Part shown: one piece after another, positions 14,905-23,026 of the stretch
Position numbering within the stretch: position 1 is the first letter of the stretch
How the letters are laid out: each line of letters opens with the position of its first letter
Assembly: GCA_015522865.1 (NCBI GenBank)
Contig: WALN01000064.1
Location: forward strand, 1-35,117
DNA: 35,117 nt
Direction: 5' to 3'
DNA from: Microcaldota archaeon
GTDB lineage: Archaea; Micrarchaeota; Micrarchaeia; Norongarragalinales; WALN01
Program-made: the position numbers and the translations under genes
The notes under the pieces: generated by a model
Databases searched by the model: none
Told to the model about the DNA's origin: nothing
What the model saw: the letters and a program-made list of their open reading frames with translations, nothing else

Positions 14905-16122
14905 ATGGAATTCTATACATGGAAAGATTTTCAACTCAAAGAAAAAAAAATTTTGCTAAGGTTAGACTTGAATTCCCCAGTTAAAAATGGAATTGTTGAA
15001 GATTCGCCGAGGATGAAAGCACATGCATCTACTGTTGAGTTGTTGTTAAAAGAAGGTGCAGGCGTGGTGGTTTTAGCGCATCAGAGCAGGAGGGGAAAAG
15101 CTGATTTTACAGACCTTTCTCAGCATGCACGACTTCTTGAAGAACACTTAGGAAGGGAAGTAAAATTCGTTGATGATGTGATTGGAGAGAAAGCAAAAAG
15201 CGCTATTAAGGAGTTGAAAAGTGGAGAGGTGTTGATGCTTGATAATGTTAGGAAACTTGACAGTGAAACTGCAAAGCTCTCACCAGAGGAGCACGCAAAA
15301 GGAGAGGTGGTTTTGGCACTCGCCCCTTTTTTCGACTATTACATCAATGATGCGTTTTCAGTCTGCCATCGTTCTCAAGCGAGCATAGTTGGCTTCCCCT
15401 TAGTTCTGAGGTCAGGGGCAGGGCCCGTTTTGGTGGGTGAGTATACCGCAGCACAAAAATTAATCGCTGAAATTAAGCGCCCTGTTGTTTATCTAATCGG
15501 CGGAAAAAAAATTGATGAGGTTTTTGAATTAATGAAGACGAATCTTGAGAACGGAAAAGTTGATAAAATATTAGTTGTGGGGGCAATTGCTCAGTTAGCT
15601 TTAGCTGCAAAAGGAGAGGAGTTGAGCGAATCAAACAGAAGCTTTGTTACCCAGAATTATGCCGGGTGGATCGATAAAATGAAAGAGTTGCTTACAAAAT
15701 TTTCTGACAAAATTGTTTTGCCTGTAGATTTTGCCGTTGAGGAAAATGCAGGCAGAGTGGAGTACGAGCTTGATAAATTGCCAGATGTTCTAATAGGCGA
15801 TATTGGCGAAAAAACTATAGCTCAATACAAAGAGATATTAGAAAATGCTAAAACTATTTTTGTCAAAGGGCCCGCAGGAATTTTTGAGAATTCATTGTTC
15901 ATGAAAGGAACAAAAGAATTGTTCAGTTTTGTCGCAGATTTGGATGCGTTTTCCCTCTTGGGCGGAGGGCATTCTTCAACTGCTCTCGAGCAGATTGGGA
16001 TTGAGGAAGGCAAATTCTCACACATCTCTCTTTCCGGCGGAGCACTTGTAGAGTTTTTAACTGGCAAGCCTCTACCTGGAATCGAGGCGCTGAAAAGATC
16101 AAAGCAGTTGTTCTCCTCCTGA
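14905..16122 (+). CDS. pgk: Phosphoglycerate kinase
   Basis: 405 residues, the family's normal length. Substrate-binding motifs are LLRLDLNSPVKNG (residues about 17-29), DSPRMKAH and VVLAHQSRRGKADF in the archaeal rather than bacterial spelling (HQSR in place of HLGR). LMLDNVRKL and NDAFSVCHRSQASIVG follow. The nucleotide half has PVVYLIGGKKIDEVFELM, FVKGPAGIFE and the loop LLGGGHSSTALEQ. It transfers the acyl phosphate of 1,3-bisphosphoglycerate to ADP, directly using the product of the upstream GAPDH. In contrast to GAPDH, this protein looks archaeal, so the operon is of mixed ancestry. Confidence 0.95.
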   Translation: MEFYTWKDFQLKEKKILLRLDLNSPVKNGIVEDSPRMKAHASTVELLLKEGAGVVVLAHQSRRGKADFTDLSQHARLLEEHLGREVKFVDDVIGEKAKSAIKELKSGEVLMLDNVRKLDSETAKLSPEEHAKGEVVLALAPFFDYYINDAFSVCHRSQASIVGFPLVLRSGAGPVLVGEYTAAQKLIAEIKRPVVYLIGGKKIDEVFELMKTNLENGKVDKILVVGAIAQLALAAKGEELSESNRSFVTQNYAGWIDKMKELLTKFSDKIVLPVDFAVEENAGRVEYELDKLPDVLIGDIGEKTIAQYKEILENAKTIFVKGPAGIFENSLFMKGTKELFSFVADLDAFSLLGGGHSSTALEQIGIEEGKFSHISLSGGALVEFLTGKPLPGIEALKRSKQLFSS

Positions 16123-16250
16123 GATTCTACTGAAACCTATGGTTAAATCACAGAGAAATTGCTCCTATGATTTACGTGTTTTAAATACCGAGCTGATGGT
16201 TGTTGCAAATAGCAAAAGCTTATCCAGCGTTTATATTTATTAAATTTTCT

Positions 16251-16277
16251 GCACCAATTTATTTATCATTTATATTA
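16251..16277 (+). promoter_or_regulatory. AT-rich promoter region of the site-2 protease gene
   Basis: AATTTATTTATC and CATTTATATTAA lie 11-37 bases before the ATG at 16288, with no ribosome-binding site visible. The 165-base gap after pgk otherwise shows nothing I can support. Confidence 0.35.
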
Positions 16278-16287
16278 ACGCGATTAT

Positions 16288-17604
16288 ATGAAAATTATAA
16301 GACAGGCATATTACCTTCTTCTTGCTATAGTTTTTGTTCTGTTTGTTTATACCGTCTCCCTCCCAGTAGACAATGTTTTAAAGCTGTTGTTTGCTGTGGT
16401 TGAGCTGCTCAGCGCAAGCTACATACTCCAGCATTTGTTTAATTTTCAGCAGCAATACGGCATGCTTCTAATAAGAACAAAAAAAGGAGTACGTTTTGTA
16501 GATGTTGTTGCCAAAAAGTGGAAGAAATATTGGAAGTATGCGGTTGAGTTTGGTTTGGTTGCTGGCTTTGGGTTAATTTACGGCTATTTTGTGACCAAGA
16601 ATAAACGCAGATACGCAATATATTCTCTCATCACTCTTGTTTTCTTTGTGCTGATGGGATACTCTTTACTTCCTTCAGTACGGGCATTAAAGTTCTTAGT
16701 TATTGGCAGCGGTGCTGTTGGAGGTCTTTTTGGCTTTGGTTTATTTTTCATTCTATTTCAGGCCTTCAAAATTCTTACAATCCCAAATACGCCCGCTGGT
16801 ATCCAACCAGTTATACCGGGAACTGCGGGCTTCCCCTTTTTTGAGACCATAATTGCCATTATAATTATTGCAGTTACGCATGAACTTGCCCACGCAGTAA
16901 TTGCAAGAACCTGGAAAATAAAATTAAAATCGTTTGGTGCTCTTTTGTTCGGCTTCATCCCTGTTGGTGCATTTACAGAACCAGATGAAAAACAGCTTGA
17001 AAAATCAAATATCCAAGCAAGGAGAGAGGTGCTTGTTGCGGGAAGCACTGCAAACCTTATTTTCTTCCCGATTTTTATTTTACTGATGCTTCCGCTTGCT
17101 TTTCTCGCCTCGAGCATGGTTAATGGTGTGCAAATTCAAAATGTTGTTGCTAATAGCAGTGCTTCTAATGTATTGCATGAGGGAGAGCTAATTGTTTCAG
17201 TTAATGGAATTCAAATTAACAATACAAAAGATTTATCATATATTCTGAAAAATAAGAAAGAGGGCGATGAGCTGTTGGTAAAAACTGATGAAGGTATTAA
17301 AAAAATTATTTTAGGTAAGGGGGGGAAAATAGGCATATTTGTAAAAGAAGTTGTTTTACCTTCTAACAAATTCTTCTTTGCAATACTTTCATTTGTCGGC
17401 CGCATATTCTTCCTCTCAGCTCAACTTTCCTTTGCCTTAGCAGTTATTAATCTTCTCCCGCTCTTTATAACCGACGGCCATAGGATAATATTTGAAGAGC
17501 TGCGGGAAAAATTCGGCATTAAAAGAGCAGCAAAATATTCTGCGATAATCGGTATAATTACGCTCGCTATACTAGCATTGAATGCGCTCCCCTATTTCAC
17601 ATAG
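16288..17604 (+). CDS. Site-2-protease-like membrane metalloprotease (M50) with PDZ domain
   Basis: 438 residues, polytopic. The zinc motif HELAH (198-202) lies in a membrane helix (IIIIAVTHELAHAVIA), and the third-ligand region is LPLFITDGHRIIFEEL (near residue 395), giving the HExxH...DG layout of M50 proteases. Between them a PDZ-like domain (about 270-350) contains VVANSSASNVLHEGELIVSVNG. An additional set of N-terminal membrane helices precedes the catalytic core, as in archaeal members. Such enzymes cut membrane proteins within the bilayer, commonly releasing anchored regulators. No obvious substrate gene is adjacent. Family assignment is strong. Confidence 0.9.
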   Translation: MKIIRQAYYLLLAIVFVLFVYTVSLPVDNVLKLLFAVVELLSASYILQHLFNFQQQYGMLLIRTKKGVRFVDVVAKKWKKYWKYAVEFGLVAGFGLIYGYFVTKNKRRYAIYSLITLVFFVLMGYSLLPSVRALKFLVIGSGAVGGLFGFGLFFILFQAFKILTIPNTPAGIQPVIPGTAGFPFFETIIAIIIIAVTHELAHAVIARTWKIKLKSFGALLFGFIPVGAFTEPDEKQLEKSNIQARREVLVAGSTANLIFFPIFILLMLPLAFLASSMVNGVQIQNVVANSSASNVLHEGELIVSVNGIQINNTKDLSYILKNKKEGDELLVKTDEGIKKIILGKGGKIGIFVKEVVLPSNKFFFAILSFVGRIFFLSAQLSFALAVINLLPLFITDGHRIIFEELREKFGIKRAAKYSAIIGIITLAILALNALPYFT

Positions 17605-17636
17605 CTTGAGCTTAACGCCCCCCAAATATAAGAAAA

Positions 17637-17645
17637 GTTTTTAAC
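17637..17645 (+). promoter_or_regulatory. TATA-like element for the HPF-like gene
   Basis: GTTTTTAAC lies about 30 bases before the ATG at 17674. Confidence 0.35.
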
Positions 17646-17673
17646 TTCTTTCTCCCTATTCTCTTTAGGTTGT

Positions 17674-17961
17674 ATGAAAATAGAGATTTCTGGCCTTCCG
17701 AAAGGCGAAAAACTGTTTAAAGAGTCTATTCAGTATATCTGCGAAAAATCACTTTCAAAATTCGAATCTAGCATTAAATATTTCAAGCTGTATGTAAAAT
17801 CAATTCATGAGGGGCATGGCAAGAAAAAGTTTGAGTTAAACGCTCAGGTCGACCTTCTCAGGGGCCATTTCTCGGTTAGTATTGTTGACTGGGATATTTA
17901 TTTCGCTATAAAGAAACTGCTTAAAGAAGTGGAAGGCAAGCTAATTAAACTTAAAAAATAA
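17674..17961 (+). CDS. HPF/RaiA-family (ribosome hibernation factor-like) protein
   Basis: 95 residues with the beta-alpha-beta-beta-beta-alpha pattern of the HPF/YfiA fold. An N-terminal strand (MKIEISGL) and a helix (KESIQYICEKSLSKF) lead to the strands FKLYVKSIHEG and KKKFELNAQVDLLRGHFSVSI (17 and 21 residues; only part needed for recognition). The closing motif DWDIYFAIKKLLKEVEGKLIK matches the family's W-D-x-x-x-A-I-x-x-x-x-x-x-x-E-x-Q/K-L. Bacterial members bind the decoding centre of the 30S subunit and silence idle ribosomes. No dimerisation domain is present, so it is the short form. Function in this archaeon is inferred from the fold; a generic dsRBD-like RNA-binding role is possible. 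Confidence 0.7.
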   Translation: MKIEISGLPKGEKLFKESIQYICEKSLSKFESSIKYFKLYVKSIHEGHGKKKFELNAQVDLLRGHFSVSIVDWDIYFAIKKLLKEVEGKLIKLKK

Positions 17962-18013
17962 ACTATCGAGTTAAAAAAGATGCAGTCTATTATTTAGTAA
18001 GGGGGTGTAAAAT

Positions 18014-18319
18014 TTGAATAAAAAAATTATGAGTTTAGTGATGGTCGTGATTGGACTTTGTGCTACCGCTCTCTTTGTTTATCAGTTGAATCAGTACATT
18101 TCCACAAGTGCAACGTTTGGGCCGACAATGTCCAAACTAAATTCCTTAGCAGACAATCCATCTTCGCTTGCGGCACTCGGGATGAGTGCATCTGACATTG
18201 AGGCAACCAAAAATATTATTTATGGAACTACCAGCGGTATCATGAACGCTGCTGTATTAGACGTTGTAATCGCAGTAGTTTTTCTCGCAGCTGGACTTTT
18301 GACTTATCCAAACAAGTGA
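18014..18319 (+). CDS. Small two-pass membrane protein of unknown function
   Basis: 101 residues. One membrane helix is near the start (MSLVMVVIGLCATALFVYQL) and a second near the end (AAVLDVVIAVVFLAAGLLTY). Between them is an exterior loop of about 50 residues rich in Ser, Ala and Thr with no Cys. The TTG start at 18014 is chosen because GGGGGTG (18001-18007) is a good ribosome-binding site six bases before it; an in-frame ATG at 18029 is the alternative. It lies between the HPF-like gene and the convergent SMC gene. I do not recognise it. Confidence 0.6.
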   Translation: MNKKIMSLVMVVIGLCATALFVYQLNQYISTSATFGPTMSKLNSLADNPSSLAALGMSASDIEATKNIIYGTTSGIMNAAVLDVVIAVVFLAAGLLTYPNK

Positions 18320-18415
18320 TTTCATGAAAAAGGAAATTCTTTAATCTTTTAATTTATTATAGCTGTGGTGATGAACTCTGTGGATATGCAGCCGTTTGGA
18401 AAGAGAAGTCTTAAT

Positions 18416-21400
18416 TTATTTTCCTTGTTGCTCCAGTTTAACATGAACTAGTTGCGAGCCCGCCTTAGTCATAGCTACCCCTATTAATGTATCTGCTTTT
18501 CTATATACGTCAAGATTGTGGGAAATCACTATAATTTGAGATTTATTTGATGCAAGTTTTTTTAATAATAGCGCGAGCTTGCGCGAGTTTTCGGGATCTA
18601 AAGCGGCGTCTGCTTCATCTAATATATAAATTGAAGAAGGATTGTACATTTGTATTGCAAGGATAAAAAGTAACGCGACCAGACTCTTTTCCCCCCCAGA
18701 CATGAGCTCTAGATATTTAATTGGTTTTCTTTCAAGTTTTATTTCCATAGTCAGCCCGCCTTCAAACGGTTGTTCTGGGTTTTCGAGTACCAGCGAGCCC
18801 TCTCCTGTAAAAATATGTTTAAATAATTTTTTAAAGTTTAAATTAAGGACGTCAAAAGTTTTCATGAAAGTGTTTGTTTTTTTAGTTTCTATTTCATTTA
18901 TTAAACCAATAACTGCTTCCTTTTCTCTCTCGAGTTGTTGCACCTGTTCAATCTGCGCTTCATACTGTTTCTTTTTTTCTTTAAACGCTTCTATCGACCT
19001 TAAATTTACCTCGCCTAAATCTGCGATTTTTCCTTCCAGTTCTTTTCTCTCTACGAATAGCTTCTCTTTTTTTTCGTTTATTATTTCTATAGACTCAAAC
19101 TCTTCGAATTCTGCTTTAAATATTGCAAGCGAGGATTCTAAAGACGCTTTTTCAGTTTCTAATTTGTGCAGTTCTCTTTCTATTTTCTCTTTCTCGAATT
19201 CTTTTTTGCCTTTTTCATTTCCAATTTTCGTTATTTGAGCGTCTATCTCTTCTCTCTGCTTAAAAAGCGATTGGAGTCTTGAGGAGATATTCTCCTGCTC
19301 TTTCTTTTTCTCACCCAGCTCCTTGGAGAGTTCTTTTATTCTTTCTTTATGCTCTTTAATTTCTTTAGATTTAGCTTCAATTTTTTTCATCGATTCTTCG
19401 AGGTTTTTCTTCAAATTTTTTATTTGTTTAATACGCATTTCATATGAATTGCCCAAAGATTTTATTTCGCTCTCCAATTCAACAATTTTGATTTTTAATT
19501 CAGACAAGTTTTTTTCTTTCTCCTTTATCTGCATCCCAAGCGTTTTTTCTTTTTCTACGTCCACATATTGCCTCGCGTCTACCAATTCTACATTTATCTT
19601 AGAGATTCTACGCACCAATTCATTTCTTTTTTCGTCCATTTTCTGTATATTCTCTTCAAGTTCTTTCACTTCTTCCATTGCTTTTCCAATAGCCTGCTTC
19701 AAATTATATTTTTTCTCCTCATCTTCAAGTTCTTTCTTATTTAAGTGCTCTAGCTCCAGCTCCTTTGACTTGCTTTCTATTTCTATCTTTGCCTTTTCTT
19801 TTCTTTTTTCTCTAATGCCTTTGTTTAGCTCGGCAACTTCTATTATTAATTTTTGCTTCTCTTCCTTATATTTTTCTATTTTTGCCTTCAACTCTTCCAT
19901 TTTTTTTTCTGCTCTAAGCGGATCAAAAATTACTGTTTTCCTACCGCCGCTTATTACGCCCGATTTTTCTACTATTTCTCCTTCTAATGTAACTATCCTT
20001 ACTTTATTTGCAAATTTTTTTGCTTCATTGATATTTTCTACTATAAGCGTGTTGGCACATGCATATTCAAAAGCTTTAGAAAATTTTTTGTCAAATTTTA
20101 AAATGTCCACTACATAGTCTATTGCCCCCTTTTCTCTTAGTAGCTTCTTGTCTCTCGCGTTTATGTAATAGAGCTTGTCCAATGGAATAAAAGACGCCTG
20201 TCCGCCCTTCTTCTTGAGAAATTCTACTGCTCTAATTCCGTCGTCAAATCTCTCTGCTATAAAATAATCTAAACGTTTTCCAAGTGCGGCCTCGACAGCT
20301 AACTCATACTTCTGGCTATAACTACACAAATTGTAAAGGGGCCCATTTATTCCTTTAAGCTGCCCTATCTGTTTGTATAAGTTTATTTTTTCGCTTCCTT
20401 TTTCTCCATAAGCTTTTACTCTAGCATTTAGGTTCATTATTTCTTCTCTTACGTTCAGAATGAGGTCTTCCAATATGCCTATCCTTCCATTTATTTCTTC
20501 AATTTTTTTATTATCTTCTTCAATTCCCCTTTCCAGCTTTTCATAATTTCCTTTTAAATCTTTCATTTTGTTTTCAATAGCTTTTTTTTGGATAGAATAA
20601 TCTTCCACTCTTCCTATTCTTAGCCTTTCAATTTCATCTCTTTTAACTCTTTTTACTTCGTCAAGTTTGCTTATTTCTCCCTGAATCTCAGCGAGGGCTT
20701 CCTTAGTTTTAATCATTTCTTCATTCAGTACTTCTATTCTCTTTTTAGATTCAAAATATTTACTCGAGAATTTCTCCGAAGCTTCCGTAATTTCTTTTAA
20801 TTCATTTCTTTTATTTTTTAGTATTTCCTGCACGCTATGAAGCTCCTCCTCCTTTTCCTTTTTTTGCTTTTCTAATGCCCTGCTTTCTTCTTCTATATTT
20901 TTCAGTTCTATACCCTCTTCTCTTTGCTTAGTTTCTGCTTCTTCTATTTCTTCTTTATCGTGCTTTATCATCGTTTGTCCTTCGCTCATCTTGCTGCTCA
21001 GCGTATCTATTTCTTTCTGAAGTTCTATTTCTCTATTCTGGCCCTTTTCCGAAATTATTTTGTTTATCTCATCTTTCTGTTTTTGTTTTTGCTTGATATT
21101 CTCTTCCAACTTACTGATTTCTTCTTTTAATTTAGAGGAGGACTCGCTAAATCCTTCCATTTTCTTCTCCGCACTTTTTAACTTGTCTTCCGTGTTTTTC
21201 AGGTCGCCATAAATTAAACTCCCTTTTACTTTTTTGAGCTGTTCCTGCAACTTAAGATAGCTTTCAGCATTTTCCTTTTCTCTTTCCAGTTCTTCTAGGT
21301 ATCCTTTTCTTTCTGAGAGTATAGCGGACGCACTGTTTAATTTGTCCTCCACTTCTTTTAGCTTTTCATACGCTTCTTTTTTCTTCTGCTCGTATTCAGC

Positions 21401-21847
21401 GACGCTAGCTACCTCATCCACCAACGCCCTTCTTTCTTTTGGGCTCATTTCAACTATTTTTTGAACTGCTCCCTGCATAATTACGTTGTTGGTTGATAGC
21501 CTATGAGCTGCGAGAAAATCATCAATAACATATTTTTTTACTCTTTTTCCGTCAAGGTAATAATTTTGATTCCCCTTTCTTTGGATTGTTCTTTCTATAA
21601 CATGTGATGGATTCTCGAAATAAAGGGTAACACTTGAAACCTTTGAATTTTTGAATGTTAAGTCAGAAGCTTTTTTGGCTCTTAGCTGCTTCATGCTACT
21701 TTCTCCAAAAGCAAAAAGGGTAGCATCCACTATATTAGATTTGCCGCTGCCATTAGGCCCAACTATGCTGTTAAACCCCTCCCTAAATACCAATTGCGCG
21801 TTTTTAAAAGACTTAAAATTGTGCAGTTTTAGCTTACTTATAAACAT
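18416..21847 (-). CDS. smc: Chromosome segregation ATPase SMC
   Basis: 1143 residues with the complete SMC order. An N-terminal ABC head half has Walker A GPNGSGKS (30-37) and the Q-loop region NVIMQGAVQKIVEMSP. A long coiled coil follows, then a globular hinge (about 490-640, with GPLYNLCSYSQKYELAVEAALG and GVISGGRK). The returning coiled coil leads to the C-terminal head with signature MSGGEKS (about 1049-1055) and Walker B YILDEADAALD. SMC dimers embrace and extrude DNA loops for chromosome compaction and segregation. The head helix FFKKLFKHIF and the hinge glycines look intact. No ScpA/ScpB genes are adjacent. The promoter is leaderless, and the highly charged coiled coil explains the Ser/Phe-rich spurious frames opposite. 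Confidence 0.97.
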   Translation of the reverse strand: MFISKLKLHNFKSFKNAQLVFREGFNSIVGPNGSGKSNIVDATLFAFGESSMKQLRAKKASDLTFKNSKVSSVTLYFENPSHVIERTIQRKGNQNYYLDGKRVKKYVIDDFLAAHRLSTNNVIMQGAVQKIVEMSPKERRALVDEVASVAEYEQKKKEAYEKLKEVEDKLNSASAILSERKGYLEELEREKENAESYLKLQEQLKKVKGSLIYGDLKNTEDKLKSAEKKMEGFSESSSKLKEEISKLEENIKQKQKQKDEINKIISEKGQNREIELQKEIDTLSSKMSEGQTMIKHDKEEIEEAETKQREEGIELKNIEEESRALEKQKKEKEEELHSVQEILKNKRNELKEITEASEKFSSKYFESKKRIEVLNEEMIKTKEALAEIQGEISKLDEVKRVKRDEIERLRIGRVEDYSIQKKAIENKMKDLKGNYEKLERGIEEDNKKIEEINGRIGILEDLILNVREEIMNLNARVKAYGEKGSEKINLYKQIGQLKGINGPLYNLCSYSQKYELAVEAALGKRLDYFIAERFDDGIRAVEFLKKKGGQASFIPLDKLYYINARDKKLLREKGAIDYVVDILKFDKKFSKAFEYACANTLIVENINEAKKFANKVRIVTLEGEIVEKSGVISGGRKTVIFDPLRAEKKMEELKAKIEKYKEEKQKLIIEVAELNKGIREKRKEKAKIEIESKSKELELEHLNKKELEDEEKKYNLKQAIGKAMEEVKELEENIQKMDEKRNELVRRISKINVELVDARQYVDVEKEKTLGMQIKEKEKNLSELKIKIVELESEIKSLGNSYEMRIKQIKNLKKNLEESMKKIEAKSKEIKEHKERIKELSKELGEKKKEQENISSRLQSLFKQREEIDAQITKIGNEKGKKEFEKEKIERELHKLETEKASLESSLAIFKAEFEEFESIEIINEKKEKLFVERKELEGKIADLGEVNLRSIEAFKEKKKQYEAQIEQVQQLEREKEAVIGLINEIETKKTNTFMKTFDVLNLNFKKLFKHIFTGEGSLVLENPEQPFEGGLTMEIKLERKPIKYLELMSGGEKSLVALLFILAIQMYNPSSIYILDEADAALDPENSRKLALLLKKLASNKSQIIVISHNLDVYRKADTLIGVAMTKAGSQLVHVKLEQQGK

Positions 21848-21867
21848 ATGGAGGTATAAGGAAAGAT

Positions 21868-21880
21868 AATTTATTATACA
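21868..21880 (-). promoter_or_regulatory. TATA element of smc
   Basis: TGTATAATAAATT on the minus strand, centred 27 bases before the smc ATG. No Shine-Dalgarno sequence lies between, so a leaderless message is likely. Confidence 0.5.
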
Positions 21881-21963
21881 TTTTCCTTTACTATTTCAGT
21901 GGTAGCGACCTCCCCCCCACATTTTGTTTTTAAACAAGCGGTGCCGACTTAATTGGTGATAGC

Positions 21964-22080
21964 ATGAAAATAGACGTAAGTACGCTTTCGTATCGCGAAG
22001 CAGCCGGCTTGATAAAAAACACAAAGAGAGAAATTACCGGTTTTTCAAAAGTAAATAATACTGTTTTTTTATTTTTTTGA
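21964..22080 (+). CDS. 38-residue frame, possibly the truncated start of a lost gene
   Basis: ATG 21964 is preceded by GGTGAT (21954-21959) and, further up, by TTTTTAAAC, a TATA-like run. The first 30 codons (MKIDVSTLSYREAAGLIKNT, then KREITGFSKV) have the composition of a normal cytosolic protein's amino end. The frame then runs into a T-tract and stops (NNTVFLFF). I do not recognise a family. Either it is a genuine small protein or, more likely given the abrupt low-complexity end, the 5' stub of a gene whose remainder was deleted. The 244-base gap between smc and the next gene holds nothing else I can support. Confidence 0.35.
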   Translation: MKIDVSTLSYREAAGLIKNTKREITGFSKVNNTVFLFF

Positions 22081-22091
22081 TTTCTATTTTT

Positions 22092-22649
22092 TTATATACT
22101 CTTTGTGGGTGGTTGCTGCTCTTCTCTCAGAATTATACTGATAAATTTCCATATAGATGTTGCAAGCGGAGTATTTGAAACAACACCATAAATTTTATTT
22201 TTGCTTTTAATCTGCCCTGCAAGCCCCTTTATTCCTATTGGTGCTTCTGATACTATTTTGATAAGCAAAAATGGTTTTCTGCATAAAATGATCAACGAGT
22301 TTTTGTCCGAGAAGAGTATATAGTATTTTATCTTTTTAGTTACAAGCACATGAAGAACCCTGGCGCGGATTACTTCTAATGAAAGCTCAGTATCTATTTT
22401 ATTTTTGGCTTTTTTCGAGAGCGAGTTTTTTACATAGAATAAACATAGCCAGTAAACCACCATATAAACGAAAAGAGGGATAAAAATTGCTACTAGTAGT
22501 AGTGCTACCTTTCCATAAAGTCCAAATTTATTTGCAAGCTCAACATACATGAAGGCGGAAAAAAATGCAACGATTAATATAACTATTGCTTTGCCTTCAA
22601 AACTTTTCAATTTTAGAAGCAATTTTGAAATTAACTCCGCTGCTTTCAT
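22092..22649 (-). CDS. Membrane protein of unknown function with two N-terminal helices
   Basis: 185 residues from ATG 22649. A start further upstream (22727) would place the promoter inside the tRNA-Gln gene and adds an unlikely hydrophobic leader. Two membrane helices (AIVILIVAFFSAFMYVEL and VALLLVAIFIPLFVYMVVYW) are followed by a cytosolic basic domain of about 115 residues (KNSLSKKAKNKIDTELSLEV onward, ending REEQQPPTKSI). The segment IKYYILFSDKNSLIILCRKP suggests a small beta-rich domain. No catalytic motif is visible and I do not recognise the family. Confidence 0.6.
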   Translation of the reverse strand: MKAAELISKLLLKLKSFEGKAIVILIVAFFSAFMYVELANKFGLYGKVALLLVAIFIPLFVYMVVYWLCLFYVKNSLSKKAKNKIDTELSLEVIRARVLHVLVTKKIKYYILFSDKNSLIILCRKPFLLIKIVSEAPIGIKGLAGQIKSKNKIYGVVSNTPLATSIWKFISIILREEQQPPTKSI

Positions 22650-22807
22650 ATTATTACCACTTAAAACATTAATAAAAACATAACTATTAGCTGAAACAAT
22701 GGGTAGGAATAAAAAATTATTCTTCATGTTTTATTTATAGTCCCGTAGTCTAGTGGCCAAGGATGACAGGCTTTGGACGAAGCTCTCTTTTTCTTGTAAG
22801 AAAAAGA

Positions 22808-22830
22808 GACCTTCAGGAGAGAAAAAGAAC
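22808..22830 (+). repeat. 23-base direct repeat, copy 1
   Basis: Begins GACCTTCAGG and ends AAAAAGAAC. It is identical to 22842-22864, 34 bases downstream, inside the tRNA-Gln intron. Confidence 0.85.
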
Positions 22831-22841
22831 GGGTTGTAGAA

Positions 22842-22864
22842 GACCTTCAGGAGAGAAAAAGAAC
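22842..22864 (+). repeat. 23-base direct repeat, copy 2
   Basis: Identical to 22808-22830. It overlaps the beginning of the 64-base repeat at 22849. Confidence 0.85.
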
Positions 22865-22912
22865 AAAAATGAAAGAAGAACTTCTTGATGCAGCTTCTTT
22901 CTAAGAAGCTGC
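22849..22912 (+). repeat. 64-base hairpin repeat, copy A
   Basis: Starts AGGAGAGAAAAAGAAC and ends in a 10-bp hairpin (22890-22899 with 22903-22912, loop TCT). Matches copy B (23027-23090) at 62 of 64 positions. The two differences (G22893 and C22909 against A and T) fall on opposite sides of one base pair. Confidence 0.88.
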
Positions 22913-22960
22913 TTTGGAACATCTTAGTACTTTCTTTCTTCTTAAGAAAGAAAGGACCAG
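22912..22960 (+). repeat. 49-base hairpin module shared with the tRNA-His locus
   Basis: Begins CTTTGGAACA and ends AAAGGACCAG, around an 11-bp stem (22930-22940 with 22944-22954). It matches 34938-34986 and 35038-35086, next to tRNA-His, at 47 of 49 positions. Confidence 0.88.
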
Positions 22961-22989
22961 CACCTCTCTTAAAAAGAGAGCTGCACCAG

Positions 22990-23025
22990 AGAACTTCTTG
23001 ATGCAACTTCTTTCTAAGAAGTTGC
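22990..23025 (+). repeat. 64-base hairpin repeat, partial copy C (3' 36 bases)
   Basis: AGAACTTCTTGATG and the following 10-bp hairpin, identical to the 3' part of copy B (23055-23090). Confidence 0.85.
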
Positions 23026-23026
23026 T

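Noticed and set aside
16160..16215. Possible C/D-box guide RNA (ATGATTT ... CTGA)
   Set aside because: The C box does not match RUGAUGA well and no internal D'/C' boxes could be placed.
18365..18415. Possible C/D-box RNA or small frame starting at GTGATGA
   Set aside because: The C-box-like GTGATGA has no CTGA D box downstream, and the reading frame from ATG 18371 runs into the smc 3' end with no recognisable product.
18642..20117. Long plus-strand frames opposite smc
   Set aside because: Their Ser/Phe/Ile-rich composition mirrors the Lys/Glu-rich coiled coil of SMC. No family features are seen.
22731..23006. Minus-strand open frame across the tRNA-Gln intron
   Set aside because: It crosses the tRNA and the hairpin repeats, and its Phe/Ser-rich text comes from the purine/pyrimidine arms. 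It is not a protein.
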